Numbered from the stretch's first letter, positions 27,806-36,766 are shown. The stretch: DNA of 43,550 bases from Robertmurraya siralis (GCF_005502275.1 NZ_SWLZ01000033.1:1-43550); one strand, 5' to 3'. The notes: a model not told the origin generated them from the sequence alone. Numbers and translations are program-made.

Positions 27806-28705
27806 TTGGAGCTTTCAACAAATAATCAACTCCAGAGACCATTAGAACCGGTTGAAGAAAAAGCAGTCTCCCCTTGGCTAGAAGCGTGGAGAAGCTTTCG
27901 TAAAAATAAATTAGCAGTGCTTGGAACATTGATTGTATTATTTTTTATTTTATTAGCGATTTTTGCACCACTTATTGCACCTCAAGGAATTAATGAGCAA
28001 AATTTTGAAAAACGCCTGTTAGCGCCTTCAAGTGAACATTGGTTTGGCACGGATGATTTTGGCCGCGATATTTTTTCTAGGGTGGTACACGGGGCAAGAA
28101 TTTCCCTCTGGGTCGGCTTTTTAGCGGTAACAGGCTCTATTGTAGTCGGCTGCTTATTAGGGATTTTGGCAGGTTATTATGGAAAATGGGTTGATACGAT
28201 CATTTCCCGTTTCTTTGATATTTTGTTGGCATTTCCAAGTATTTTGCTTGCGATCGCCATTGTTGCCGTCTTAGGCCCATCGTTGAAAAATGCACTGATT
28301 GCGATTGCGATCATTAATATTCCTAACTTTGGCCGTCTCATTCGCTCTCGGGTCTTAAGTGTCAAGCAAGAGGAATATATTTTAGCAGCTAAGGCTGTTG
28401 GAATGAAAAATAGTCGCATTCTATTCCATCATGTGATGCCAAATAGTATTGCGCCGATTATCGTTCAAGGAACATTAGCGATTGCAACAGCGATCATTGA
28501 AGCTGCCGCTTTAGGGTTTCTTGGATTGGGGGCTGAAGCACCAAATCCAGAATGGGGAAAGATGCTCACTGATTCCAGAGCATTTCTTGTACAGGCCCCA
28601 TGGACTATGATTTTTCCTGGTTTGGCGATCATGCTCACTGTTCTTGGCTTTAACTTAATGGGAGATGGACTGAGAGACGCACTGGATCCAAAAATGAAAA
28701 ATTAA
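27806..28705 (+). CDS. Peptide ABC transporter permease (DppC/OppC type)
   Basis: A 299-residue permease: an OppC-type N-terminal segment with one helix (AVLGTLIVLFFILLAIFAP), the FGTDDFGRDIFSRVVHGARI motif, then five helices and an EAA loop EYILAAKAVGMKN near 190-203. The TTG start follows GGGGGAG by five bases. It is the last gene of the operon and ends at a bidirectional terminator. Confidence 0.92.
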   Translation: MELSTNNQLQRPLEPVEEKAVSPWLEAWRSFRKNKLAVLGTLIVLFFILLAIFAPLIAPQGINEQNFEKRLLAPSSEHWFGTDDFGRDIFSRVVHGARISLWVGFLAVTGSIVVGCLLGILAGYYGKWVDTIISRFFDILLAFPSILLAIAIVAVLGPSLKNALIAIAIINIPNFGRLIRSRVLSVKQEEYILAAKAVGMKNSRILFHHVMPNSIAPIIVQGTLAIATAIIEAAALGFLGLGAEAPNPEWGKMLTDSRAFLVQAPWTMIFPGLAIMLTVLGFNLMGDGLRDALDPKMKN

Positions 28706-28708
28706 CCA

Positions 28709-28740
28709 AAAAAAGCAGCTGAAAGATCAGCTGCTTTATT
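28709..28740. terminator. Bidirectional terminator between peptide-transporter operon and ygaE
   Basis: AGCAGCTGA (28714-28722) and TCAGCTGCT (28727-28735) around a four-base loop. Minus-strand reading continues into seven Ts, plus-strand reading into TTATTCTT; it serves both convergent genes. Confidence 0.88.
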
Positions 28741-29818
28741 CTTGGATAGTTTCCTCCATATTAAGCTCGTTTTCCTTTGTATGATATGATTTAAAGCTCG
28801 TTACCAGCACGTCTAAATGATTTAAATGCTCATCATATTCGATGATAAAGGAAATTAACTGCATAATATGAAAGAAGGTCACTTCATTTTCATAATCAAT
28901 TTCTTTTTGCTTTGCGATAAAGAGGCTAAATAGTTCTTGGCGATTTAGGCACAGCTTATCTTCCTCGATAGATTTCTCCCGTTTGACCTTGCCAATAAAC
29001 TTCAGCATGATTTGCTCATGCCGTTCAATTAAGAAATCGAGCTGGTGCTGAATCTCTAAATGGAAGTCATCAGGCAAGTGAATCACGTCATTTTCAAAGC
29101 GATGCAACCTTTTCAGGATTTCAATTGCTTTTTTCGTCGTGGAAATCATTTGCCGATAAATCACGAGCTTTCTCGCCTTCGTTGCTGTGTTTTTCTTAAA
29201 ATAACTTCTTTCTTCTTTGTACATTAGATAAAGCTGATTAACCTTTAATAAATCATCTTTGATTTTTTCAATATCTTTTTTTAAAAAGGTATGTTCTGAT
29301 GCATGCCGAGTATTCATGCGAATCCATCTTGTTGCTTCTTCTGTCAAACTGGCAATCCGAAAATAAAGCTTCTTCTCATATTTTGGAGGCAAGAAGACAA
29401 GATTAACAATAAATGCTGATAAAATCCCTAGTAAAATGGTTAAAAAGCGAATGAGAGCAAACTCAATAAATTCATCACCAGGACTTTCCATTATCGCAAT
29501 TAATGTGACAAGGGATAGGCTGATGGTATTAGAAATATTTAATTTTAGATTTATCGTGATCACAATGATGGCAGCAAGCCCGATCACAGCAACATTATTC
29601 CCTAAAGTGACAACAAACAAAACTGCAACAATTGCTCCGATGATATTCCCCTGTACCTGCTCAATAATAGATAAATAGGAGCGATAAATGGTCGGCTGAA
29701 CAGCAAAGATCGCCGCTATCCCAGCAAATATTGGGGAAGGTAACCGAAATAGCTCAGACAGTAAGAGGGCAAGAACAATTGCAATTCCCGTCTTTAAAAT
29801 GCGGGCACCAAGCTTCAT
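28736..29818 (-). CDS. ygaE: YgaE, aromatic acid exporter / FUSC-like family membrane protein (UPF0421)
   Basis: A 360-residue protein. The first ~145 residues hold about four to five hydrophobic helices (IAIVLALLLSELF, IFAGIAAIFAVQPT, NIIGAIVAVLFVVTLG, ...), the rest is a charged, helical cytoplasmic domain. This matches the YgaE/aromatic acid exporter group. No substrate is established. It holds the ygaE position between ygaD and gsaB, although two operons and a glutamate synthase gene are interposed here. Confidence 0.87.
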   Translation of the reverse strand: MKLGARILKTGIAIVLALLLSELFRLPSPIFAGIAAIFAVQPTIYRSYLSIIEQVQGNIIGAIVAVLFVVTLGNNVAVIGLAAIIVITINLKLNISNTISLSLVTLIAIMESPGDEFIEFALIRFLTILLGILSAFIVNLVFLPPKYEKKLYFRIASLTEEATRWIRMNTRHASEHTFLKKDIEKIKDDLLKVNQLYLMYKEERSYFKKNTATKARKLVIYRQMISTTKKAIEILKRLHRFENDVIHLPDDFHLEIQHQLDFLIERHEQIMLKFIGKVKREKSIEEDKLCLNRQELFSLFIAKQKEIDYENEVTFFHIMQLISFIIEYDEHLNHLDVLVTSFKSYHTKENELNMEETIQE

Positions 29819-29851
29819 AAGTAGATTTTTCCTTTCTTTTCAACAAAAATA

Positions 29852-29876
29852 ACACTTCTCATGATATGAGATGTGT
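29852..29876. promoter_or_regulatory. Imperfect inverted repeat upstream of ygaE
   Basis: ACTTCTCAT-GAT-ATGAGATGT: nine-base arms with one mismatch, about 35 bases upstream of the ygaE ATG. On the minus strand it is followed by GTTATTTTTG. It may be an operator or a leader hairpin. Confidence 0.35.
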
Positions 29877-30340
29877 ATACATACTTTAAACTATTTCATT
29901 TTATTTCTCAATAGACAAAAATTTATATTATGTGAAGAGTATATGAATTAGGGATGAGCTTATGCATATATGAGTGGTTGAGTGGAGTAAAATTATTATA
30001 AAGGAAAGATTCTGAGTCAAGGAGAAGCGGCGAATGTCGTTTTGGAGATAAAGGATTTTATTCGATTAAAGCAGCGCAGATATAAAGGGATAGATAGAAG
30101 TGAAAGTGCCTTTGGACAAGCAAACGAGGTAAAGAGAGCGGGGGAGTCCAAATAGAGAGTGCAATGGGACAACAAGCGAGGCGAAGGAGGAGCACAGTCC
30201 GAATCAAAAATGCAATCTGAAAAATCAGATAGAAAAGAAGAAGCTGTGAAGAAAACAGCTGGAATTCGACTGACAAAATAAAGCTTTAAATCGTCGTTAA
30301 GCGAACAAAACAAGGACGGGAGCTGTAAATTTACACAAAC
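29877..30340. repeat. Gene-free region with two degenerate ~51-bp repeat units
   Basis: TTTGGACAAGC (30111) to GTCCAAAT (30146), then GGGACAACAAGCGAGG (30167) to GTCCGAAT (30197): the GTCC(A/G)AAT motifs are 51 bp apart, with GCGAGG-(A/G)AA-GGAG similarities between units. No credible gene. The motif matches those at 1-470 and 10077-10277. Confidence 0.5.
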
Positions 30341-30368
30341 TAAAAAAACGCCCGCACAAAAGCGGGCG
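30341..30368 (-). terminator. Terminator of gltA
   Basis: On the minus strand CGCCCGC-TTTTGT-GCGGGCG followed by seven Ts (plus-strand stem arms 30349-30355 and 30362-30368). Confidence 0.92.
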
Positions 30369-30375
30369 CCTAACA

Positions 30376-33300
30376 TCATTCAGTTGAAACAGATGGATCT
30401 GCTTGTTCTTTTACTGGTACTACTTGAACGAAATGTTCTTCAGGGTCTTGAAGGAGAAGGGTTAGTTTGTTTGCTTCTTCGTCTTGACCTTGAGCTTTAA
30501 GCATATCAATGTACTGGCTAAGAAGTTCAACGACATCAGAAACACCTTTTTCAGATAAAGCTGATACGGTTACTTTCGCCCCTTTGGCGATCCTTCTTTG
30601 GATGGCTTCCTTCGTTAAACCCAGCTCAGGCTGATGTCTTAAGTAGACGACACCGCCGGTCATACCAGCACAAATCCATGGACCTGGATCGCCCAGCACT
30701 AAGCCGCGACCATTGGTCATGTATTCAAAGGCAAAACCTTTAATGTTCGCTCTTGAACCGATATTGCCATTTTCTTTTGCCGGGATGGCATTCTTTACTT
30801 GGCCACCGATAATCATATCAGCGCCAGATAAGCGAATACCTGCGCGTGCATCGGCATTGCCCTGAGCAACGAGCAAGCCTTGCTGCGCTCCATAACCGAA
30901 GCCTTTTCCGACCGAACCGTTGTAATATTGTCCGTTTTTCCCCTTTGATTTAAAGATGAGGATTTGGCCGCCAAAGGATGTCTTACCAGTTCCGTCTTGG
31001 GAACCACCTGATACTTCAATTTTAATGCCTTCACTGTTGTATGCTCCGAGTCCATTACCTGGAATGGAACCGTTCTTGTACTTGAGCTCAACAGCAGGAA
31101 GAGCTTTATAGGAGCCATCTAAACGGCCGCGAACACGGTGGCAAGAAACGCGGCTTCCCAATACGCGCTGCTCCGATGTAATGCTATGATATTCGCGAGA
31201 TTGCTGGAGCTCGCCAACATTGCTATCTAAAAACTCTGCGCCGACTGCCATTTGAAGCTGGGCGGCTTCCGTTGCGGCAGCTGCTTCTTTTTGCCCAAAT
31301 TGCCCAATATCAAGTGTTTTTAACAAGTAAGTTAAATCTAATTGCTCAGTGCCTTTCGCTTGTTGCAGAAGGTCGGAGCGACCGACGATGTCCTGAAGAT
31401 TTTTAAAGCCTAATGACGCTGTGAGCTCCTTTAGCTCATTTCCAAAAGCAGTGAAAAGGTTGATAATTCCTTGAACAGCCAGGTCAAACTGTCTTGGAAC
31501 AAATCTTCTTAAACCATGATCCTTCGCCTGCGCTTCAGATTCGATTTGTGTAGCAATTCCAACATGACAAGTATCTAAGTGACAGCCGCGGCAAGTTGTA
31601 CAGCCGATGGCAATCATTGATAAAGTACCGAATCCGACACGATTAGCTCCAAGAAGCATGACTTTAATGACATCTTTGGCGCTCTTAATACCGCCATCTG
31701 CCCAAAGCTCTACTTGGTCACGGATTCCAGCTTCCAACAAGGCATTATGAGCTGCTTTAACACCGATTTCAACTGGAAGACCGACGTATTGAAGAGCGTG
31801 GATTCTTGCAGCACCAGTACCACCATCGAATCCGCTTAATGTGATAATATCGGCGCCGGCTTTGGCAATTCCAACAGCAATTGTGCCGATGTTTGGAACG
31901 ACCGGAACTTTGACAGAAACTTTCGCCTTGTCGTTTGCGGTTTTAAGCTCATGAATCATTTGTGCTAAATCTTCAATCGAGTAGATATCATGGTTGTTAG
32001 ACGGTGATATCAAATCAGAACCTATTGTCGCATTTCTAGCTTCGGCAATTTTTTCTGTTACCTTTGAGCCAGGTAAATGTCCACCTTCACCAGGTTTTGC
32101 TCCTTGCCCAATTTTAATTTCAAGGAGGTTTGAAGAGTTTAGTAGCTCAGCATTGACACCAAAACGACCTGAGGCAACTTGCTGACCGCGCGTTTTTGGA
32201 TATTTGCCAAGCATATCCTTGATTTCCCCACCTTCACCGTTAAGGCTTACCATATTTAATCGGTCTGCACCTTCAGCATAAGCACGGAAGGCAATTTCAT
32301 TCTGAGATCCGAAAGACATAGAGGAAATCACAAATGGTAAACTATGCTCGCCGACACTAATGTCAACATCACTTGCAGAAATATCTGAAGCAGAAGTTTT
32401 CAAATCTGTTAAATGACGGATCGTTGTTGGATTCTGTTCTTCCTGCTCGCTGATTTTTTCCTTATATGCGCTGTAGTCACCAGTTGATGCCACATCACCG
32501 ATAGCTTTCCAAATACGAGGGAAGAGGTTGAATGACTTTCCAACACGCTCTTTTTCGTTTTGATAATCTGCCGCTCTTTCAAGGGCATCATTTTTCATGG
32601 TCTCAAAATTATAGGCGAGGTCACGAGAACCGAAAAAGTTAACGATGTTAAGGACGTCAGCAACTTCTTCATTTAAACCAATTGCCGAAAATAATCTTCC
32701 ATAGCCTCGAAGCTCATGAATACCGATCGTAGAGATGACTTTTTCCAAACCTTTCGTAAGGGCAGAGTAAAGATTAACGATAGGCTTAATAGACTCATCA
32801 AACACGGTCATAAACATATAGTAAGGACTGATTAAGTCAGATCCTAATCCGAAGGCAACAATAATATCGTGTAAAGAGCGAATCGAAGCAGAGCGTAATA
32901 GAATGGAGCAATTTCTTCGCAGTTCCTCTTTCACAAGTGCTTGATCGACGGCTGATGTAACAAGATGTGGATCAAGCCATAATGAATCATTTATATGAGC
33001 CCGACTGTCGTCAAGCACAATTAGTGTTTTGCCATCCTTTACCGCAGCTACAGCTTCTGCTTGAAGGCGAGTTAATGCCGCCTCAACCGTTTCATCCTTA
33101 TGCATGGTCATAGATAAGTAGGAAATGAGATTTCCCCTTTGGAATAAAGCTGCTACTTGATCATAGCTAGGTTGATTTAATTCCAATGAACATTCGTAGC
33201 CAGCCGCACCTTCAATAAGCAATGGCGAAGGCAATTCTACAAGTGTACCTGGCAATTTTTTTGCAAAAAGGGAAGGCCGCTCGCCAATAATCGTTCTTGT

Positions 33301-34848
33301 TGAAAAATGCTCAGATTCCCGATCTCGGTCAATTGCGGGGTTCGTTACAACAGCTACACTTTCTTTAATAAAATCAGCGACGTTTTTACGATTCGGATTG
33401 ATTGCTGCTAATGGTGAATCATGTCCGAGTGAACGAATCGGTTCGACACCTTTTTCAGCCATTTGTTCAATCAGTTGAATATGATCCCTTTCCCAGCCGA
33501 ATGCTTTATATTGACCGTTATGAATCTTCGTTGGATAGGTTACGCTCACGGTTTTTTCAAGTTTTGGAACAGAAAGGCGCTTTCTTGCATCAGTGATGTT
33601 CGCTCTTGTTGAAAATCTCTCGTAAACAGTAGCTTGATATTGATCGTGTTCATAGACTTTTAATACATCGCCATCCCACTTCAGTCCAACCTTTTCCCCT
33701 GGTGCAAGCGGCTTTGGTTCATTTACATATTCACTTGAAGGAATAATTCCTGGCTCAGATGAGAACAGATAGGAGCTTTCTGTCTCAAGCATCCAAAGCG
33801 GGCGCAAACCTAATGCATCGACACTGAAGACAGCTTCGTCACCAAAGCGGGAGATAATGCCTGCCGGACCTTGGGCGAAATGTCCCCATGCTTCACGCAT
33901 GTAACTATATAAATCTTGAAGATGCTTTGGATATGCTTTAATCTCGTTAATAATTGGTGGAAAAAGTAAATCCAATGCTTCAAATAAAGAGTAGCCGTCA
34001 CGACAAATAAGCGTCTCAATCGTTCTACTTAAATCTTGTGAATCACTGCCATCCTTAACAAGAGGAACACCGATCATTTTCGCTTCATCACGAAGTTTGG
34101 CAATGGTATTAATTTCACCGTTGTGACCAAGAACACTAAAAGGTTGAACACGGTTAAAGCTGGACAATGTGTTCGTAGAGTAGCGATTATGCCCTAATGT
34201 CATTGTTGAAGCAACGAGTGGGTTTGCTAGATCGCTGTAATATTTTGGCAAAATATCACCGGCGCCCATTACTTTATAAACGGCATGATATTGACTTAAT
34301 GAAGCAACATGGATGTTATCGTCCTTTTCTATTTCTACAGTTAGCTCAAATAATTTTTTTGAAAGCTCTTTGCCGGTTACATTACTCTTGAGAGCTACCT
34401 GCCAAAATACAGGATTTTCTTGGATTGCAATGGGTCCTAAAGCGGAAGAATTACTTTCTTCAGTTGACTCAAATAAAATTTCCAATTGAGCGTTTTCCAG
34501 TTTTGAAATCAATGCTTTTTTTAGAGCTTGCGGCTGTTCTTTTCTATTAATAAAGATATGACCGACTACAAATCCAGCTTGGTCAACAACTTCTGTGTTT
34601 TGACCAGCCTTTTCTAATTTTTCTTTCCAAAGTGTGCGTGGAATGTCGATGTGAATTCCTACCCCATCACCTTCGCCATTAATGAAACCAGCACGGTGAT
34701 TCATTGTCACGAGGGCATTAATGCAATTAAATATATTTTCACGGGTAGGGGTATTGTTTTTTTCCATTGAGGCCACAATTCCGCAAGCATCATGTTCTTG
34801 GCGGTAAAATTCATTAAATTGTGAGGGGCTCCATTGTTGATTTGTCAT
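30376..34848 (-). CDS. gltA: Glutamate synthase large subunit
   Basis: A 1490-residue GOGAT alpha subunit that makes two glutamates from glutamine and 2-oxoglutarate. The N-terminal glutaminase nucleophile is Cys22 in QEHDACGIVAS, implying a cleaved 21-residue propeptide. Later come the FMN/synthase domain (IKIGQGAKPGEGGHLPGSKV, SGFDGGTGAARIHALQ), the 3Fe-4S cysteines in CTTCRGCHLDTC (C-x5-C-x4-C), and the C-terminal GXGXG beta-helix domain. It is full length with no frameshift. No small (NADPH/FAD) subunit gene is adjacent, so electrons must come from a subunit encoded elsewhere or from ferredoxin. The AGGAGGTGAA site is unusually far (35 bases) from the ATG, see the leader features. Confidence 0.95.
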   Translation of the reverse strand: MTNQQWSPSQFNEFYRQEHDACGIVASMEKNNTPTRENIFNCINALVTMNHRAGFINGEGDGVGIHIDIPRTLWKEKLEKAGQNTEVVDQAGFVVGHIFINRKEQPQALKKALISKLENAQLEILFESTEESNSSALGPIAIQENPVFWQVALKSNVTGKELSKKLFELTVEIEKDDNIHVASLSQYHAVYKVMGAGDILPKYYSDLANPLVASTMTLGHNRYSTNTLSSFNRVQPFSVLGHNGEINTIAKLRDEAKMIGVPLVKDGSDSQDLSRTIETLICRDGYSLFEALDLLFPPIINEIKAYPKHLQDLYSYMREAWGHFAQGPAGIISRFGDEAVFSVDALGLRPLWMLETESSYLFSSEPGIIPSSEYVNEPKPLAPGEKVGLKWDGDVLKVYEHDQYQATVYERFSTRANITDARKRLSVPKLEKTVSVTYPTKIHNGQYKAFGWERDHIQLIEQMAEKGVEPIRSLGHDSPLAAINPNRKNVADFIKESVAVVTNPAIDRDRESEHFSTRTIIGERPSLFAKKLPGTLVELPSPLLIEGAAGYECSLELNQPSYDQVAALFQRGNLISYLSMTMHKDETVEAALTRLQAEAVAAVKDGKTLIVLDDSRAHINDSLWLDPHLVTSAVDQALVKEELRRNCSILLRSASIRSLHDIIVAFGLGSDLISPYYMFMTVFDESIKPIVNLYSALTKGLEKVISTIGIHELRGYGRLFSAIGLNEEVADVLNIVNFFGSRDLAYNFETMKNDALERAADYQNEKERVGKSFNLFPRIWKAIGDVASTGDYSAYKEKISEQEEQNPTTIRHLTDLKTSASDISASDVDISVGEHSLPFVISSMSFGSQNEIAFRAYAEGADRLNMVSLNGEGGEIKDMLGKYPKTRGQQVASGRFGVNAELLNSSNLLEIKIGQGAKPGEGGHLPGSKVTEKIAEARNATIGSDLISPSNNHDIYSIEDLAQMIHELKTANDKAKVSVKVPVVPNIGTIAVGIAKAGADIITLSGFDGGTGAARIHALQYVGLPVEIGVKAAHNALLEAGIRDQVELWADGGIKSAKDVIKVMLLGANRVGFGTLSMIAIGCTTCRGCHLDTCHVGIATQIESEAQAKDHGLRRFVPRQFDLAVQGIINLFTAFGNELKELTASLGFKNLQDIVGRSDLLQQAKGTEQLDLTYLLKTLDIGQFGQKEAAAATEAAQLQMAVGAEFLDSNVGELQQSREYHSITSEQRVLGSRVSCHRVRGRLDGSYKALPAVELKYKNGSIPGNGLGAYNSEGIKIEVSGGSQDGTGKTSFGGQILIFKSKGKNGQYYNGSVGKGFGYGAQQGLLVAQGNADARAGIRLSGADMIIGGQVKNAIPAKENGNIGSRANIKGFAFEYMTNGRGLVLGDPGPWICAGMTGGVVYLRHQPELGLTKEAIQRRIAKGAKVTVSALSEKGVSDVVELLSQYIDMLKAQGQDEEANKLTLLLQDPEEHFVQVVPVKEQADPSVSTE

Positions 34849-34854
34849 AACTTA

Positions 34855-34893
34855 GGCTTTAAATAGGCTCTGCCTTAAAGCCGTTCACCTCCT
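34855..34893 (-). promoter_or_regulatory. Shine-Dalgarno of gltA separated from ATG by a hairpin
   Basis: On the minus strand AGGAGGTGAA (34893-34884) is followed by GGCTTTAA, a 12-base loop containing GGC-AGA-GCC, and TTAAAGCC (34882-34855), then TAAGTT and ATG 34848. Folding of this 8-bp stem shortens the effective spacing from AGGAGG to about 11 bases. No other start codon lies near the site. Confidence 0.6.
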
Positions 34894-34904
34894 AAAATTT
34901 CATA

Positions 34905-34995
34905 AGTAGATTGACGATCTGGACAAGCGCAGCGATTGGCATCTTATGTATGCGACATACGTTTCACCAATCTGGAAAATATCAGTCAATCCATT
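34905..34995 (-). ncRNA. Nested stem-loop in the gltA 5' leader
   Basis: Three helices nest without crossing: GATTGAC/GTCAATC (34909-34915 with 34985-34991), GATTGG/CCAATC (34934-34939 with 34967-34972) and GTATG/CATAC (34948-34952 with 34956-34960). The element is within the predicted ~320-nt leader. No T-box consensus was found, and no known riboswitch was recognised. Confidence 0.4.
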
Positions 34996-35173
34996 GGCTT
35001 TAATATTGTGGAAAATTGAAGGTAGCTTCCCTATCATTCTAGAATAATAGAAGATAAAGTCGGCTTTATAGCAAACTATTGGGGAAGAGCTCGAAAGATG
35101 AAACTCTCTCTTAATTATTGTGAGATTATTTGACAAAAAATAACCACACTTAAAGAAGCCAAATAGTAATACC

Positions 35174-35202
35174 AGTGTATCATAAGAATTTTCAGAAATC
35201 AA
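35174..35202 (-). promoter_or_regulatory. Predicted sigma-A promoter of gltA
   Basis: TTGATT (35202-35197), 17 bases, TACACT (35179-35174) on the minus strand; the start of transcription would be near 35167, giving a leader of about 320 nt. Confidence 0.5.
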
Positions 35203-35270
35203 TTATTTATACATAATCATGGATATGTTTTTTGAAATAAATGGGAAGAAATTACCACAAAACCTTATAA

Positions 35271-35284
35271 TGTAACCGTTTACA
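35271..35284. promoter_or_regulatory. Perfect cre (CcpA binding) site upstream of gltA
   Basis: TGTAACCGTTTACA fits the cre consensus TGNAANCGNTNNCA at every defined base, with A/T flanks on both sides. It lies about 70 bases upstream of the predicted gltA -35, the side where CcpA activates, and 20 bases from the gsaB terminator. Confidence 0.55.
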
Positions 35285-35298
35285 ATGAATGTGATCTA

Positions 35299-35326
35299 TA
35301 AAAAAGGAGCCTTATTGGGCTCCTTG
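35299..35326 (-). terminator. Terminator of gsaB
   Basis: Minus strand AAGGAGCC-CAATAA-GGCTCCTT followed by T-run (arms 35304-35311 and 35318-35325). Confidence 0.9.
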
Positions 35327-35358
35327 ATGCATAAAATATGAATATTTATGCTCGTTTT

Positions 35359-36657
35359 TTAAGCGTTAGCAGACAGTTCCTGAAAAGCTTGATCGACAGC
35401 ATGGAGGGTGGCTTCAATATCTTCTGTCGTATGAGCGATCGTGACAAACCATGCTTCATACTTGGATGGTGCAAGATTAATGCCTTGCTGAAGCATGAGC
35501 TTAAAGAACTTGGCAAACATTTCACCGTCTGTGTTTTCGGCTTGCTCATAGTTTTCAACTTTCACATCTGTGAAATAAACTGTTAGAGCCCCTTTTAGGC
35601 GATTTATTGTTATCGGAATTCGGTGTTCTCGTGCTGATTTTGTGATACCCTCTTCAAGCATGGCACCAAGCTTGTCCAAATAATCGTAAACCCCGTCTTG
35701 TTTTAAAACTTCTAGGCAAGCGATGCCAGATAAGATCGAGGCGGGGTTTCCAGCCATAGTTCCTGCTTGGTAGGCTGGACCAAGGGGAGCCACACTTTCC
35801 ATTATTTCTTTCTTTCCGCCATAGGCACCGATTGGAAGTCCGCCGCCAATAATTTTTCCCATCGCTGTTAAATCAGGCTGAATTCCCAACATATCCTGTG
35901 CTCCTCCGTACATAAAGCGGAAAGCAGTAATCACTTCATCGTAAATCACAAGGGCCCCGGCTTTATGGGCAAGGTCATTCACTTGTTGTAAAAATCCATC
36001 TTTCGGCTCGACAATGCCGAAGTTGCCAACAATTGGCTCAACGAGAACCCCAGCAATTTGGTCGCCCCATTTATTCAATGCTTCTTTAAATGGTTCGATA
36101 TCATTGAAAGGAACGGTTATTACTTCTTGTGCAATGCTTTGCGGGACACCAGCAGAATCTGGTGTGCCTAGTGTAGAAGGGCCCGAACCTGCTGCGACAA
36201 GAACAAGATCGGAATGTCCATGATAGCATCCAGCGAATTTAATGATTTTATCCCTGCCTGTATAGGCGCGAGCAACACGGATTGTGGTCATAACCGCTTC
36301 GGTGCCAGAATTAACAAAACGAACTTTCTCAAGATTAGGCATTGCTTCACGAAGCATTTTGGCAAACTTGACTTCGTGTGGTGTGGGTGTTCCATATAAC
36401 ACTCCAGTTTCGGCTGCTCTTTTAATCGCTTCTGTTATATGTGGATGAGCATGACCTGTTATGATTGGACCGTATGCAGCTAAATAGTCGATATATTGAT
36501 TGCCGTCGACATCCCAAAAATAGGCACCGCTTGCCCGTTCCATTGCGATTGGAGACCCGCCGCCAACCGCTTTGTAGGAGCGGGAAGGGCTATTAACTCC
36601 ACCTACTATGTATTCCAACGCTTCCTCATGAAGACGTTCTGAATTTGTAAACTTCAT
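35359..36657 (-). CDS. gsaB: Glutamate-1-semialdehyde 2,1-aminomutase (second paralogue, GsaB)
   Basis: A 432-residue class-III PLP aminotransferase-fold enzyme converting glutamate-1-semialdehyde to 5-aminolevulinate in tetrapyrrole synthesis. Marks are [35 protein letters not shown], the PLP Lys in [17 protein letters not shown] and [14 protein letters not shown]. The position between ygaE and bcp is that of B. subtilis gsaB rather than hemL in the hem operon. AGGAGG is five bases before the ATG. Confidence 0.94.
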   Translation of the reverse strand: MKFTNSERLHEEALEYIVGGVNSPSRSYKAVGGGSPIAMERASGAYFWDVDGNQYIDYLAAYGPIITGHAHPHITEAIKRAAETGVLYGTPTPHEVKFAKMLREAMPNLEKVRFVNSGTEAVMTTIRVARAYTGRDKIIKFAGCYHGHSDLVLVAAGSGPSTLGTPDSAGVPQSIAQEVITVPFNDIEPFKEALNKWGDQIAGVLVEPIVGNFGIVEPKDGFLQQVNDLAHKAGALVIYDEVITAFRFMYGGAQDMLGIQPDLTAMGKIIGGGLPIGAYGGKKEIMESVAPLGPAYQAGTMAGNPASILSGIACLEVLKQDGVYDYLDKLGAMLEEGITKSAREHRIPITINRLKGALTVYFTDVKVENYEQAENTDGEMFAKFFKLMLQQGINLAPSKYEAWFVTIAHTTEDIEATLHAVDQAFQELSANA

Positions 36658-36734
36658 AAAAATCCTCCTAATCCTTTCATTAAAACTACCTAATATATTT
36701 TAGCACTTGTGTTGCTAGTAATGGAAGCAAGCGA

Positions 36735-36766
36735 AAAAAACTGGTCGCCTTTTATCCTTTCCAGTT
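36735..36766 (-). terminator. Second terminator-like hairpin upstream of gsaB
   Basis: Minus strand AACTGG (36766-36761), 16 bases, CCAGTT (36744-36739), then seven Ts. It lies between the gpx terminator and gsaB, so it could act as a backup or as an attenuator in a gsaB leader. Confidence 0.55.

Noticed and set aside
15009-28705. Insertion sequence or prophage at the accessory operons
   Set aside because: No transposase, integrase, tRNA target or flanking repeats visible.
30017-30379. 120-codon minus-strand frame between ygaE and gltA
   Set aside because: Cys/Ser/Phe-rich translation of repeat DNA that also crosses the gltA terminator.
30376-34848. Frameshift or truncation in gltA
   Set aside because: Reading frame is continuous for 1490 residues with all expected domains.
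34849-35170. T-box or known riboswitch in the gltA leader
   Set aside because: No AGGGTGGNACCGCG T-box sequence and no recognised riboswitch core.
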